NCBI GenBank assembly: GCA_002361335.1
Contig: DESS01000296.1
Location: forward strand, 1-14,858
Length of the DNA stretch: 14,858 nt
Reading direction: 5' to 3'
Origin: Richelia sp. UBA3308
GTDB lineage: Bacteria > Cyanobacteriota > Cyanobacteriia > Cyanobacteriales > Nostocaceae
Positions 1-7,455 of the stretch are shown here, one piece after another. The notes below the pieces were generated by a model, which worked only from the letters and a program-made list of their open reading frames with translations, was not told the DNA's origin and searched no databases. A program made the position numbers and the translations under genes. Numbering within the stretch: position 1 is the first letter of the stretch; every line of letters begins with the position of its first letter.

Positions 1-429
1 TCATACTTCTATTATGCAACGCCTTTAACTTCAACATTCTGTAACATAGCCCTCGTTTATTTGTGCCGACTTACTTACTATTTTTACATGAGTATAGAAC
101 AGTTTGAATTATAAGTAATTAAGGGGGTTAAATTTAGCAAAAAATCTCAAAAATTTGCAACGCTAAAAAACCTCCCGAATTAATTATGTGGAATAAGTTA
201 TATAGAATTAAGTAAGGTGGCGCAAAAAAATATCGCTATGTTAAGAAATTCCAAGTAAACTAAACCCTCTTATATCAAGTCCGGATAATTAGTTATCACA
301 AAGAACATCTACGCAAAAAGCCAGATTATCCTCTTTACTACTACTCACTACTCCCAATATTTACAAATATTTAACCGGAGATGATATTATTTTTTAGATA
401 AGTGCCTTGTTGAGCGGCTAATTAATAGA
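1..429. other. Intergenic region downstream of mgtE
   Basis: No gene is supported here. Frame 1 is open for 37 codons from the window edge to a TAA at 112-114, but its residues (many Phe, Tyr, Thr) do not look like a protein I know. The clearest structure is an imperfect inverted repeat, GGGGGTT at 123-129 against AACCTCC at 169-175, with one G-T wobble, a 39-nt loop and flanking TTAATT-type sequence that could extend the stem. It lies about 250 bp beyond the mgtE stop, so it is a poor candidate for that gene's terminator. The rest is AT-rich and featureless to my eye. Confidence 0.5.
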
Positions 430-1791
430 TTAAGAAAATACTTTTAAAGCTAAGGAAATTAAAGATAAAAAGGTCATAAAGCCCACTGCATCTAAAGTTG
501 TGGTCATTAAAGGACCACTAATCAATGCTGGATCGAGGTTTAAACGTTTTAATCCCATCGGTAATACCGTTCCTAAAGTTACAGCTATCAAGACATTTAC
601 AGCCATCACAGCTCCGGCAACAAACGACACCCAACGCTCATTCGGAGGTGACCACATCATTGATAAAATTGTCAAGGCTAAACCCAAACCAATAGCGGTT
701 CCTAATCCTGCAGTTAATTCTTTTCGCAGCAGAGTCATAGTGTCCTTTGGCGTTATTTCTCCCAAACCTAATCCCCGCACTGTCACTGATAAAACCTGAA
801 AAGCTACATTACCACTACTATTAGCCAAAATAGGCATGATAATTGCCAAAACAGGTACTATCTTAATCACTTCCTGGAAAGGTGCGATAACACTAGCAGC
901 AGCGATGTACAAACCGATATTTCCCAGCAGCCAAGGTAAACGTTTGCGGATGGTGACTTGGGGAGAACACAAAGCAGCTTCATCTCCACCGCTAACCCCT
1001 GCAAGTTTTTGAATCTCTTCAGTGGCTTCCTCGTCAATAATATCTACTACATCATCAATGGTGACAATACCTACGAGTCTATCTTCTCGGTCAACAACAG
1101 GTAAAGCAATTAAATCGTAACGCTTCATGATTTTTGCAACTTCTCGCTGCAAAGTGTCAGTGGTAACTCTAATCACTTTTGCCGAAGCAATATCTCGTAA
1201 TAAAGCATCGGGATAGGAAAACAGTAATTGTCGCAGCGACACAACACTAACTAACTTGCGGTTTTTATCGGTAACGTAGGCATAATAAATAGTTTCTTTG
1301 TCTTCATCTTGACAGCGGATTTTATTCAGAACTTCTTGAACAGTTAATCCTTCCTGTAAACGGACGTATTCCGTAGTCATCACCCTTCCAGCAGTACCTT
1401 CAGGATAACCAAGAATCGTTGCAGTCACTTGTCTTTGTTGCGGACTCAATGAGTGTAATAAACGCTTGACAACCTTCGCCGGTAGTTCGTCAAACAATTC
1501 TGCACGTTCATCGGGACTCATTGCTTCCAAGATTTGCGCTATCTGTACATCGTGGAGAGAATTGATCAATTCCTCCTGTATGTGGGGAGGTAAATATTCA
1601 AAAACGTCAATTGCTCGATTTTTATTAAGTAAACGAAAGGCGATCGCACGTTGTTTTCTAGATAAATTCGCAATGTATTCCCCAATATCAACCGGTGGTA
1701 AATGGTTTAAGTCCCATTTGAGTTCATTTAAATCTGTAACGCCAAACTCAGCAATATTAATTGCATAATTGCCAACATCTTGAATAAGCAT
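430..1791 (-). CDS. mgtE: MgtE-type magnesium transporter
   Basis: A 453-residue inner-membrane Mg2+ channel/transporter, normal length for MgtE. The domain order is canonical. A helical N domain spans about 20-135. A CBS pair spans about 137-258, with VMTTEYVRL at the start of the first and LIALPVVDREDRLVGIVTI in the second. A connecting helix (about 250-270) leads to a five-helix membrane domain from about 283. In the family the cytosolic domains sense Mg2+ and gate the pore. The pore aspartate of the TTxxDxxG motif is present (TTTLDAVGF, Asp434). The usual GGNxGxQ segment reads NSSGNVAFQ (325-333), a variant. The ATG is preceded by GGAGGA with 5 nt spacing, so the start is secure. The gene is monocistronic and divergent from the PHK-like gene, with its own promoter and a long structured leader. 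Confidence 0.95.
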   Translation of the reverse strand: MLIQDVGNYAINIAEFGVTDLNELKWDLNHLPPVDIGEYIANLSRKQRAIAFRLLNKNRAIDVFEYLPPHIQEELINSLHDVQIAQILEAMSPDERAELFDELPAKVVKRLLHSLSPQQRQVTATILGYPEGTAGRVMTTEYVRLQEGLTVQEVLNKIRCQDEDKETIYYAYVTDKNRKLVSVVSLRQLLFSYPDALLRDIASAKVIRVTTDTLQREVAKIMKRYDLIALPVVDREDRLVGIVTIDDVVDIIDEEATEEIQKLAGVSGGDEAALCSPQVTIRKRLPWLLGNIGLYIAAASVIAPFQEVIKIVPVLAIIMPILANSSGNVAFQVLSVTVRGLGLGEITPKDTMTLLRKELTAGLGTAIGLGLALTILSMMWSPPNERWVSFVAGAVMAVNVLIAVTLGTVLPMGLKRLNLDPALISGPLMTTTLDAVGFMTFLSLISLALKVFS

Positions 1792-2038
1792 GATTCCTCC
1801 TGTTGTCTCCCCCGCGCTGAGAGACTAACTCTACAGCTCAGAGGAGTGTGATACTACCGTCTTCCGGACTTCTGTCCATAAATTTTCAAAAAATCAACAT
1901 CGATTACCGATCGAGGCATCGCTAAGTCATAATACTAACCCGGAACTGTGTAATCCGGTAGATGCTGAGCTTAAGTATTATTTTTATGTGATATTACGCA
2001 CTAATTAGTAGCTCTATGCCCTGATTTTCATTTCAATA
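1792..2038 (-). promoter_or_regulatory. Structured 5' leader of mgtE, candidate cis-regulatory RNA
   Basis: Between the inferred transcription start and the mgtE ATG lie about 245 nt that can fold several ways. In RNA sense, a 7-bp hairpin (GTCTCTC/GGGGGAGAC ends, 1805-1825) sits just upstream of the ribosome binding site. The Shine-Dalgarno (complement of 1795-1800) can instead pair with UCCUCU encoded at 1840-1845, a six-base match with one G-U pair. Further upstream are hairpins GGAC/GTCC (1867-1878), UCGAU/AUCGA and CCGGA/UCCGG. Mutually exclusive pairing over the ribosome binding site suggests control of translation, plausibly by Mg2+. I do not recognise the M-box or any other named riboswitch in it, so its class and ligand are unknown. 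The pairing is seen in the sequence; regulation is inference. Confidence 0.45.
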
Positions 2039-2044
2039 GAGTAG

Positions 2045-2072
2045 ATTTTACTACTATAAGCGTTTATGTCAA
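2045..2072 (-). promoter_or_regulatory. Sigma70-type promoter of mgtE
   Basis: On the minus strand a perfect TTGACA -35 box (complement of 2067-2072) is followed after 16 bp by TAAAAT (complement of 2045-2050). Transcription would start near 2038, giving a leader of about 245 nt before the mgtE ATG. This is the best promoter match in the window. Not tested experimentally. Confidence 0.6.
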
Positions 2073-2807
2073 GGTAAAAATTTAATTCCCTTTATAACTT
2101 AATAAGTTAAATTATTAACATTTTAACAAGTCTTTTTTATTTTAAATAATTAGGATTGTATATGTGATACTACTGAAAACTTACCATTCTTTATCCCCTA
2201 GTGAATAGGAAAAACAGATAATATTGGTGACAAATAAGAGGAGCTTCAAAATTTTAATCTTACTTTGATCGAATTTTGAAACAATTATTCTTACTGACAA
2301 GGTAATATTCCCCGTGAAAATTTACCGTAACTTAACAATAAGTTTTTATCGAAAGGGAGGGGATTATCTTATTTAGCCTTAGTTGTCAATAACCATTAGA
2401 TGAGAAAATTTTGAAAAATAATCTATATTTGACTGTTTTGTCACAGCAATTTGCTTGATACTAATAGGCTTTTTTGAAAAAATATTTGGTTGGGTTTGCC
2501 AATAAGGCAGTTTTTACTTACTCTTCGTGGTGTCTCAAGAATGTTTTGATGCTAATATGTTTTTGCCAATTTTTCTATAGAGGGAGTTATTAAGAATTTG
2601 AATCAACAAAAAATAAGCGATCAATATTTTACGATGGACTGATGTGGGAAACCGGATAGTTTAACTTGTTAACAATCAGAAAAAAACAGCAAGCAATATA
2701 TAATGTTTGGTAAGCTGCATTATGTAAAACAATAGTAGTATCTCTTAGTAATAATTAATAAGGTGTAAAAAAATAATTACTAAACTGCTTTACTCAAGAA
2801 AGTAGTA
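2073..2807. other. Long AT-rich divergent intergenic region
   Basis: About 735 bp lie between the mgtE promoter and the promoter of the PHK-like gene. I found no reading frame worth calling on either strand and no RNA gene I recognise. It holds a perfect 9-bp inverted repeat (2245-2280, listed separately), a short palindrome TTAACTTGTTAA near 2660-2672, and an isolated TATAAT at 2699-2704 without a convincing -35 box. The length is unusual for a divergent pair in this window, so an unrecognised small RNA or regulator-binding region is possible. Confidence 0.4.
2245..2280. repeat. Perfect 9-bp inverted repeat
   Basis: TTCAAAATT at 2245-2253 is matched by AATTTTGAA at 2272-2280, with an 18-nt loop. 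It lies between the two divergent promoters. Neither side has a T-tract that would make it an obvious terminator. It could be a protein-binding site or the hairpin of a small transcript; function unknown. Confidence 0.45.
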
Positions 2808-2836
2808 TTGCTAGCGACGATTACAGAAGTTATACT
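2808..2836 (+). promoter_or_regulatory. Probable promoter of the PHK-like gene
   Basis: TTGCTA (2808-2813) and TATACT (2831-2836) are spaced by exactly 17 bp. The -10 matches the consensus at 5 of 6 bases and the -35 at 4 of 6. Transcription would begin near 2843, leaving about 60 nt of leader before the ATG at 2904. The leader has only a weak Shine-Dalgarno. Confidence 0.4.
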
Positions 2837-2903
2837 GTTTTTACTTTTATCATTTACGGTTATCAAATAAAATCCAGCCTTCAAGTGTTGGAATTAGATT
2901 ATT

Positions 2904-5900
2904 ATGTTTAAAGCTCTACAGTTGCTTCCCCGGTTAGAATATTATTATCAGCAAATTAAGACTATTATTCTTTCCCGTCAAAATCCGATTACTGGTTTGC
3001 TCCCTGCTTCAACGGCGATAACTGCCCACGGAAACTATCATGACGCTTGGGTACGAGATAACGTTTACAGTATTTTAGCAGTTTGGGGATTAGCCTTAGC
3101 TTATCGTAAAGTTGATGATGATATTGGACGCACTTACGAATTAGAACACAGCGTTATTAAGTTAATGCGAGGATTATTATTCTCGATGATGCGACAGGCA
3201 GGTAAAGTCGAAAAATTTAAGCATACTCAATCGCCTTTGGATTCCTTGCACGCTAAGTATAATACTGCTACTGGGGATATTGTTGTTGGTGACGATGAAT
3301 GGGGACATTTACAGCTTGACGCGACATCCATATATTTATTGATGTTGGCACAAATGACTGCTTCGGGTTTGCAGTTAGTTTACACTTTTGATGAAGTAGA
3401 TTTTGTGCAAAACTTAGTTTACTATATCGGACGAGCTTACCGCACTCCAGATTACGGAATTTGGGAGCGAGGTAATAAAATAAATCATGGTAAAGCAGAA
3501 TTAAATGCTAGTTCGGTAGGGATGGCTAAAGCTGCTTTAGAAGCAATTAACGAACTGGATTTATTTGGAGTACATGGGAATAAAGCATCTGTAATTCATG
3601 TACTACCCGATGAAATTGCCCGCGCTCGCATTACTTTAGAATATTTATTGCCCAGGGAATCGGCTTCTAAAGAAATTGATGCAGCACTTTTGAGTGTAAT
3701 TAGTTTTCCCGCTTTTGCTGTGGAAGATCAAAGTTTACGTCAGCGTACTTTGGAAGAGATAATTAATAAATTAGAAGGTAATTACGGTTGTAAGCGGTTT
3801 TTGCGCGATGGGCATCAAACGGTTTTGGAAGACACTCAGCGCTTGCATTATGAACCCAGGGAACTCAAGCAATTTGAATATATAGAATGTGAATGGCCTT
3901 TATTTTTTACTTATTTGTTATTAGATGGATTATTTGGGGGAGAACAACAGAAAATCAAGCATTATCAGCAATGTTTAGAATTTAGCTTAGTTGAACGCGA
4001 TAATTTGCGTTTGCTACCGGAGGTTTATTATGTTCCCCAAGAAAATATAGAAGCTGAGAAACAAGCACCTGGAACTCAAAAACGTTTACCTAATGAAAAT
4101 GTGCCTTTGGTATGGGCGCAAAGTTTGTATTTTCTCGGACAAATGTTAAATGAAAAATTACTTTCCGTGGGAGATATCGATCCTTTGGGAAGATATTTAT
4201 CAGTAGGAAGACAACGAAAACCTATAGTACAAATTGCTTTATTAGCAGAAGATGAAGAACTACAATCGAAATTAGCAGTTAGGGGAATTAAAACGGAAAC
4301 ACTATTACAAATAAAACCAATTCAAGTTCGTCAGGCAGCAGATTTAATTGCAATTTATAGCGGAATTGGATGTAATAAAAAACTCGGTTTAACCGGAAGA
4401 CCACCAAGAACGCCGAGGAGTTTAACTACATCCAGAGTTTTCCGTATTGGTTACGAAAACGTTGTGTTTTTACCGTCTTTCTTAGATTCAGAACAATTTT
4501 ATTTAACCTTAGATTATCACTTTCTTGTAGTTCAACTTAAAAGTGAACTAGCTTATATTGAAAAATATTGGAGCGATAATGGTCGTCCGACTTTAACTTT
4601 AATGTTAACTCACACCATGTTAGAAACAGGTAGTGAAGCATTATTGTTATTAATGGAAGAACTAAATAACGGTATTTGTAACGGCGTGCGGGTGAAATTG
4701 GGAAGACTCAATCAATTAATACTTACCGCCAACATTCAAAGAGTTAATTTACAGCAAAACTTCGAGTTTCAAAAATCGCCAGTTACAAACATTGCTCCTC
4801 CCACTGATTATTTACTTTATAATCCAGGAAATAACTCGATGTTAGAGCATACCCAAGAATTCCAAATGGAATGCGAAACCAACCTAGAATTCTTGCTTTC
4901 TTCCTTGCGCTCATCGAATAACCTTTACGAACAAATCGAATTATTACAAACATTAACCCGCTTGAAAGGACTTGATTTCGACATCGGTTTTGGCGAATCC
5001 CATGATATCGTAAAAGTTTCCGATTTACTTGATGAAGTTTACCAAAAAGCTGGTAAAGTCGGGCTTTGGGCAGTAGTGCGTCGTGCTGCAGGATTGCGTC
5101 AAATGGCCGATATGCGCTTATCCGATGTAGTTACAAGTCTTTTAGCACGAGGTAAGCAAATTGCAGTCGGTAGAGCTTACAACGAAGCATCCTTAATTAC
5201 TGCACCCCTTTCCCACAAAGAAATTGTTGAGAAAATAAAAGAATTCTGTCGCGATGATGTTAGAGATGGAGTTTTAACTCAAGAAATTCTGATTTATTTA
5301 CGTACCTTAATTAATTCCGAACCAGAACTTTTTCAAGGATTACTTACTATTAGAACAGGATATCTGATTTTATTTATTATCAGTAAACTTGCCAGAGAAT
5401 TAGATATTACTCAAGATGAAGCCTACGAACAATTGATGCAGCGATCGCCATTTGAAGTCAAAACAAGGTTGAAAGATTGTTTGTTAGAATATTCAGGCAT
5501 GAATCAATTATTACGTCAACAAGAATCATTGCACGTCAAGCAGAAAGAAAACGAAATACAGTGGGTAAGAGAGTCAGTTAACCAAGAGCAAATAGAAGTA
5601 CCAGTAGGAGGTTGGCGGCGATACAGGCAAGCAGAAGGAACGATCAACCGTGTACCGCAACACTTCTTTGAAAATGTTTGGCAAGTAATGCATCATTGTA
5701 AAGGCTTAGTAATTGGAGATAAATTAGAACGCCGCAATCGCTTGGATAGTAAATTACTGATATCAGAAATGACTGCTTCAGAAAAGAATTTTGCCCTAGG
5801 AGTAGAGCATTTATTAAACAAAATTGAAGCTCCAGAATACCGTCAAGTCAACATTGAAGCATTAATGGAACTCGCCGCGATCGCCAAAAATAATCCAGAA

Positions 5901-6113
5901 TTACAAATCCGCGAATATATCGTTTTAGATGTATTAATTGGTCATGCTGTGCGGTTAAACTGGTTAAATAATCAACCCCAAAGAAGGGATAAATATGATG
6001 AAGATAAGGCCGCAGCATGGCGATATTTTTACAATACTTCTCCTCAAGAATGTGCAAGCAATATTGTCAAAGCATTTAGATTCTTGACAGAATTTGGAGA
6101 AGTTAAATTGTAG
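2904..6113 (+). CDS. GH15 / phosphorylase kinase alpha-beta-like protein
   Basis: A 1069-residue soluble protein related to the regulatory alpha and beta subunits of eukaryotic phosphorylase kinase, whose N-terminal half is a glucoamylase-like (GH15) alpha/alpha barrel. Hallmarks are DAWVRDNVYSILAVWGL (47-63), VVGDDEWGHLQLDATS (127-142), GIWERG (185-190), ELNASSVGMAKAALEA (199-214) and IECEWPLF (327-334). Glu188 of GIWE sits where GH15 enzymes carry their general acid. The C-terminal half also matches PHKA, including the GGWRRYR...INRVP segment starting near 902 and the EYRQ region. The long phosphorylated insert of the animal alpha subunit is nearly absent, and the C-terminus (ending FGEVKL) lacks the CaaX prenylation box. 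No protein kinase or glycogen gene lies nearby. A role in glucan binding, trimming or glycogen control is inference. The gene stands alone, with its own promoter. Confidence 0.9.
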   Translation: MFKALQLLPRLEYYYQQIKTIILSRQNPITGLLPASTAITAHGNYHDAWVRDNVYSILAVWGLALAYRKVDDDIGRTYELEHSVIKLMRGLLFSMMRQAGKVEKFKHTQSPLDSLHAKYNTATGDIVVGDDEWGHLQLDATSIYLLMLAQMTASGLQLVYTFDEVDFVQNLVYYIGRAYRTPDYGIWERGNKINHGKAELNASSVGMAKAALEAINELDLFGVHGNKASVIHVLPDEIARARITLEYLLPRESASKEIDAALLSVISFPAFAVEDQSLRQRTLEEIINKLEGNYGCKRFLRDGHQTVLEDTQRLHYEPRELKQFEYIECEWPLFFTYLLLDGLFGGEQQKIKHYQQCLEFSLVERDNLRLLPEVYYVPQENIEAEKQAPGTQKRLPNENVPLVWAQSLYFLGQMLNEKLLSVGDIDPLGRYLSVGRQRKPIVQIALLAEDEELQSKLAVRGIKTETLLQIKPIQVRQAADLIAIYSGIGCNKKLGLTGRPPRTPRSLTTSRVFRIGYENVVFLPSFLDSEQFYLTLDYHFLVVQLKSELAYIEKYWSDNGRPTLTLMLTHTMLETGSEALLLLMEELNNGICNGVRVKLGRLNQLILTANIQRVNLQQNFEFQKSPVTNIAPPTDYLLYNPGNNSMLEHTQEFQMECETNLEFLLSSLRSSNNLYEQIELLQTLTRLKGLDFDIGFGESHDIVKVSDLLDEVYQKAGKVGLWAVVRRAAGLRQMADMRLSDVVTSLLARGKQIAVGRAYNEASLITAPLSHKEIVEKIKEFCRDDVRDGVLTQEILIYLRTLINSEPELFQGLLTIRTGYLILFIISKLARELDITQDEAYEQLMQRSPFEVKTRLKDCLLEYSGMNQLLRQQESLHVKQKENEIQWVRESVNQEQIEVPVGGWRRYRQAEGTINRVPQHFFENVWQVMHHCKGLVIGDKLERRNRLDSKLLISEMTASEKNFALGVEHLLNKIEAPEYRQVNIEALMELAAIAKNNPELQIREYIVLDVLIGHAVRLNWLNNQPQRRDKYDEDKAAAWRYFYNTSPQECASNIVKAFRFLTEFGEVKL

Positions 6114-6127
6114 ATTCTAGATTGTAG

Positions 6128-6191
6128 GGTGTGTTAGACGCACGACTATTTGTCAAATTAACCATAATTTATCTGCATCGTCTAACGCACC
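6128..6191. repeat. Palindromic interspersed repeat after the PHK-like gene
   Basis: GGTGTGTTAGACG (6128-6140) and CGTCTAACGCACC (6179-6191) are inverted copies with one mismatch in 13, separated by 38 nt. The element begins 15 bp after the stop codon. Arms of the GGGTGCGTTAGACG type are, from memory, a common interspersed palindrome in filamentous cyanobacteria, so this is probably one copy of a dispersed family rather than a gene-specific terminator. Copy number elsewhere in the genome cannot be seen here. Confidence 0.6.
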
Positions 6192-6232
6192 ATTAATATC
6201 ATGTCCGGTTAAACAGTTATCATATTTGATCT

Positions 6233-6260
6233 GAGTAATGAGTAATAAGTATTAGGTAAT
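6233..6260. repeat. Heptameric short tandem repeat, four units
   Basis: Four 7-bp units follow one another: GAGTAAT, GAGTAAT, AAGTATT, AGGTAAT. This is the period-7 short tandem repeat style typical of Nostocales intergenic DNA. It lies between the PHK-like gene and the nucleotidyltransferase stump. Confidence 0.55.
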
Positions 6261-6307
6261 GGTACAAAATTCACAATACAGATTCCAGTTAAACAAGGAA
6301 TTACATA

Positions 6308-6333
6308 AAAAAACCCTAGCGCTATAGTTTTTT
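6308..6333. terminator. Symmetric A/T-flanked palindrome, possible bidirectional terminator
   Basis: AAAAAAC (6308-6314) is mirrored by GTTTTTT (6327-6333) around the perfect octamer palindrome TAGCGCTA (6317-6324), with one mismatched pair of dinucleotides between. It lies between two convergent reading frames and presents a T-run to each strand, as a shared terminator would. The RNA stem would be weak because the core must also supply the loop, so the call is tentative. Confidence 0.35.
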
Positions 6334-6351
6334 GATCAAGGCGTTTCAAAA

Positions 6352-6633
6352 TTAACTCTCAAAATCCTCACCAAATCCCCGCACGGCTTTGATTAAATCA
6401 TCTGGAGTACCAATATCCAAATAACTACCATTTGCAAAAGCTTCCGCCTCCACTCGCAAACCTTTATTTATAGCAGATTGAATTACATTACCAATAGGAA
6501 TTTCAGGTAACAGCGGTAAATTTTCATCCTGTTTAATTTCAATCAAATACTCGTGGAGAAACTCAGTAAACTCAGGTTTCCAAACAGCAATTCCCCACAT
6601 AAAACGCAAATCACCATCTTCTCGAAAACCCAC
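6352..6633 (-). pseudogene. C-terminal stump of a sugar nucleotidyltransferase
   Basis: The 93 residues read here match the C-terminal end of NDP-sugar pyrophosphorylases, with RFMWGIAVWKPEFTEFL followed by the closing motif SYLDIGTPDDLIKA. Such enzymes are usually at least 230 residues, and the N-terminal nucleotide-binding signature (GxGTR...KP) is missing. The frame begins with a GTG that has no Shine-Dalgarno. It stays open upstream only to a TAA at 6724-6726, and that extension crosses a heptamer repeat and no longer resembles the family. The simplest reading is a gene truncated at its 5' end by a rearrangement at the repeat. A free-standing small protein cannot be excluded but is unlikely. 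Confidence 0.65.
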
Positions 6634-6667
6634 AGGATATAACTCTTGCTGAAGAAGGAGGCTAATA

Positions 6668-6695
6668 CCGCTTCGCGGAAGTAAGAAGTAAGAAG
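6668..6695. repeat. CCGC-TTC-GCGG hairpin plus GTAAGAA heptamers
   Basis: A compact hairpin CCGCTTCGCGG (6668-6678) is followed at once by two GTAAGAA heptamers (6681-6694). The pairing of a short GC hairpin with period-7 repeats suggests a mobile or replication-slippage-derived intergenic element. It sits at the broken 5' end of the nucleotidyltransferase stump. Confidence 0.5.
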
Positions 6696-6782
6696 TTTGA
6701 TTTTCTAAGCTTTTCAGCCATTTTTAATGGTTGCCTTATTTACGCCGTGTTGTACTAGTAGTTCACCACACCAACAGATGGT

Positions 6783-6825
6783 GGGGGCAGGTTGGGGGAA
6801 CTGGCGTTGCGGGGGAGGCAGGGGG
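6783..6825 (+). other. Four GGGGG runs: potential G-quadruplex
   Basis: Runs of five G occur at 6783-6787, 6794-6798, 6811-6815 and 6821-6825, with loops of 6, 12 and 5 nt. In DNA this AT-rich it stands out sharply. It lies in the gap between the nucleotidyltransferase stump and the DUF1232 gene, on the strand opposite to both genes. Quadruplex formation is a prediction; one loop is long, and the tract may equally be a G-rich interspersed repeat. Confidence 0.5.
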
Positions 6826-6906
6826 AGAAAATTACTTTTTTTCTTACAATTAACCCCGCAAAGTAATAAGAGCCGAGTACTAGTATATTTTATTTTCCTA
6901 GAAACA

Positions 6907-7227
6907 CTATTTTACAGAAACAGCATCAACGTCAATAGTATCCTCGCCCTTGGCAGGTTGTTCGGAATTACTAGCTACTGGTGTATCTGAGTCTGTAACT
7001 CCCTTACGCGCTTTAAAGCCTTCGATAAGCATTTGAGAAAACTCGCTAACTAAAAGCGTTAACAGAAAAACATCATCAAGTTCTCCCACAATCGGGAAAA
7101 TGTCCGGAATCACATCAATCGGACTAACAAAATATACAAGAGTCCCTAACAGTACCCACCAACGGTACTTGGGATTACGAATTAAACCACGATACCATTC
7201 ATAAACTGATTGAATTGAGAATTTCAT
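6907..7227 (-). CDS. DUF1232 (YkvA-type) small membrane protein
   Basis: A 106-residue protein with a DUF1232 core. One hydrophobic helix (about 24-34) leads into SPIDVIPDIFPIVGELDD (35-52) and a second hydrophobic stretch to about 63. The C-terminal 40 residues are hydrophilic and acidic. The biochemical role of this family is not established, so I give no function. The chosen ATG has GAGG 9 nt upstream; the frame also extends five codons further to a TTG at 7240-7242, which has no better ribosome binding site. The gene is divergent from exbB, with about 230 bp between the two starts. Confidence 0.8.
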   Translation of the reverse strand: MKFSIQSVYEWYRGLIRNPKYRWWVLLGTLVYFVSPIDVIPDIFPIVGELDDVFLLTLLVSEFSQMLIEGFKARKGVTDSDTPVASNSEQPAKGEDTIDVDAVSVK

Positions 7228-7455
7228 ATTTTTTAGCCTCAACTTACCTTTAATTTTGACAAAATATGCCCTAAACTTCCTGTGGGAATAACCGCCCTAT
7301 AACTGTGAAATATGCTACCGGCTTATCTTTAGTTTCGGTTGATGAACAACATACATGTTCTTTTCACAAACGATTACCGTCCTTGTGCATTAATCTCTAA
7401 AATTAAAGTGGTGTGAGATGTTTGGTTGAGGATGAACGGAGGAGACCTTTATATT

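Noticed and set aside
1..114. C-terminal end of an upstream plus-strand gene
   Set aside because: The frame is open from the edge for 37 codons, but the residues are unconvincing and no family is recognised.
1792..2038. M-box (ykoK) Mg2+ riboswitch before mgtE
   Set aside because: I looked for the conserved M-box sequence blocks as I remember them and did not find them; the leader is reported only as an unclassified structured element.
6727..6990. Open frame of 87 codons on the plus strand
   Set aside because: It runs through the G-rich tract and into the DUF1232 gene in antisense, has an unlikely residue make-up, and lacks a ribosome binding site.
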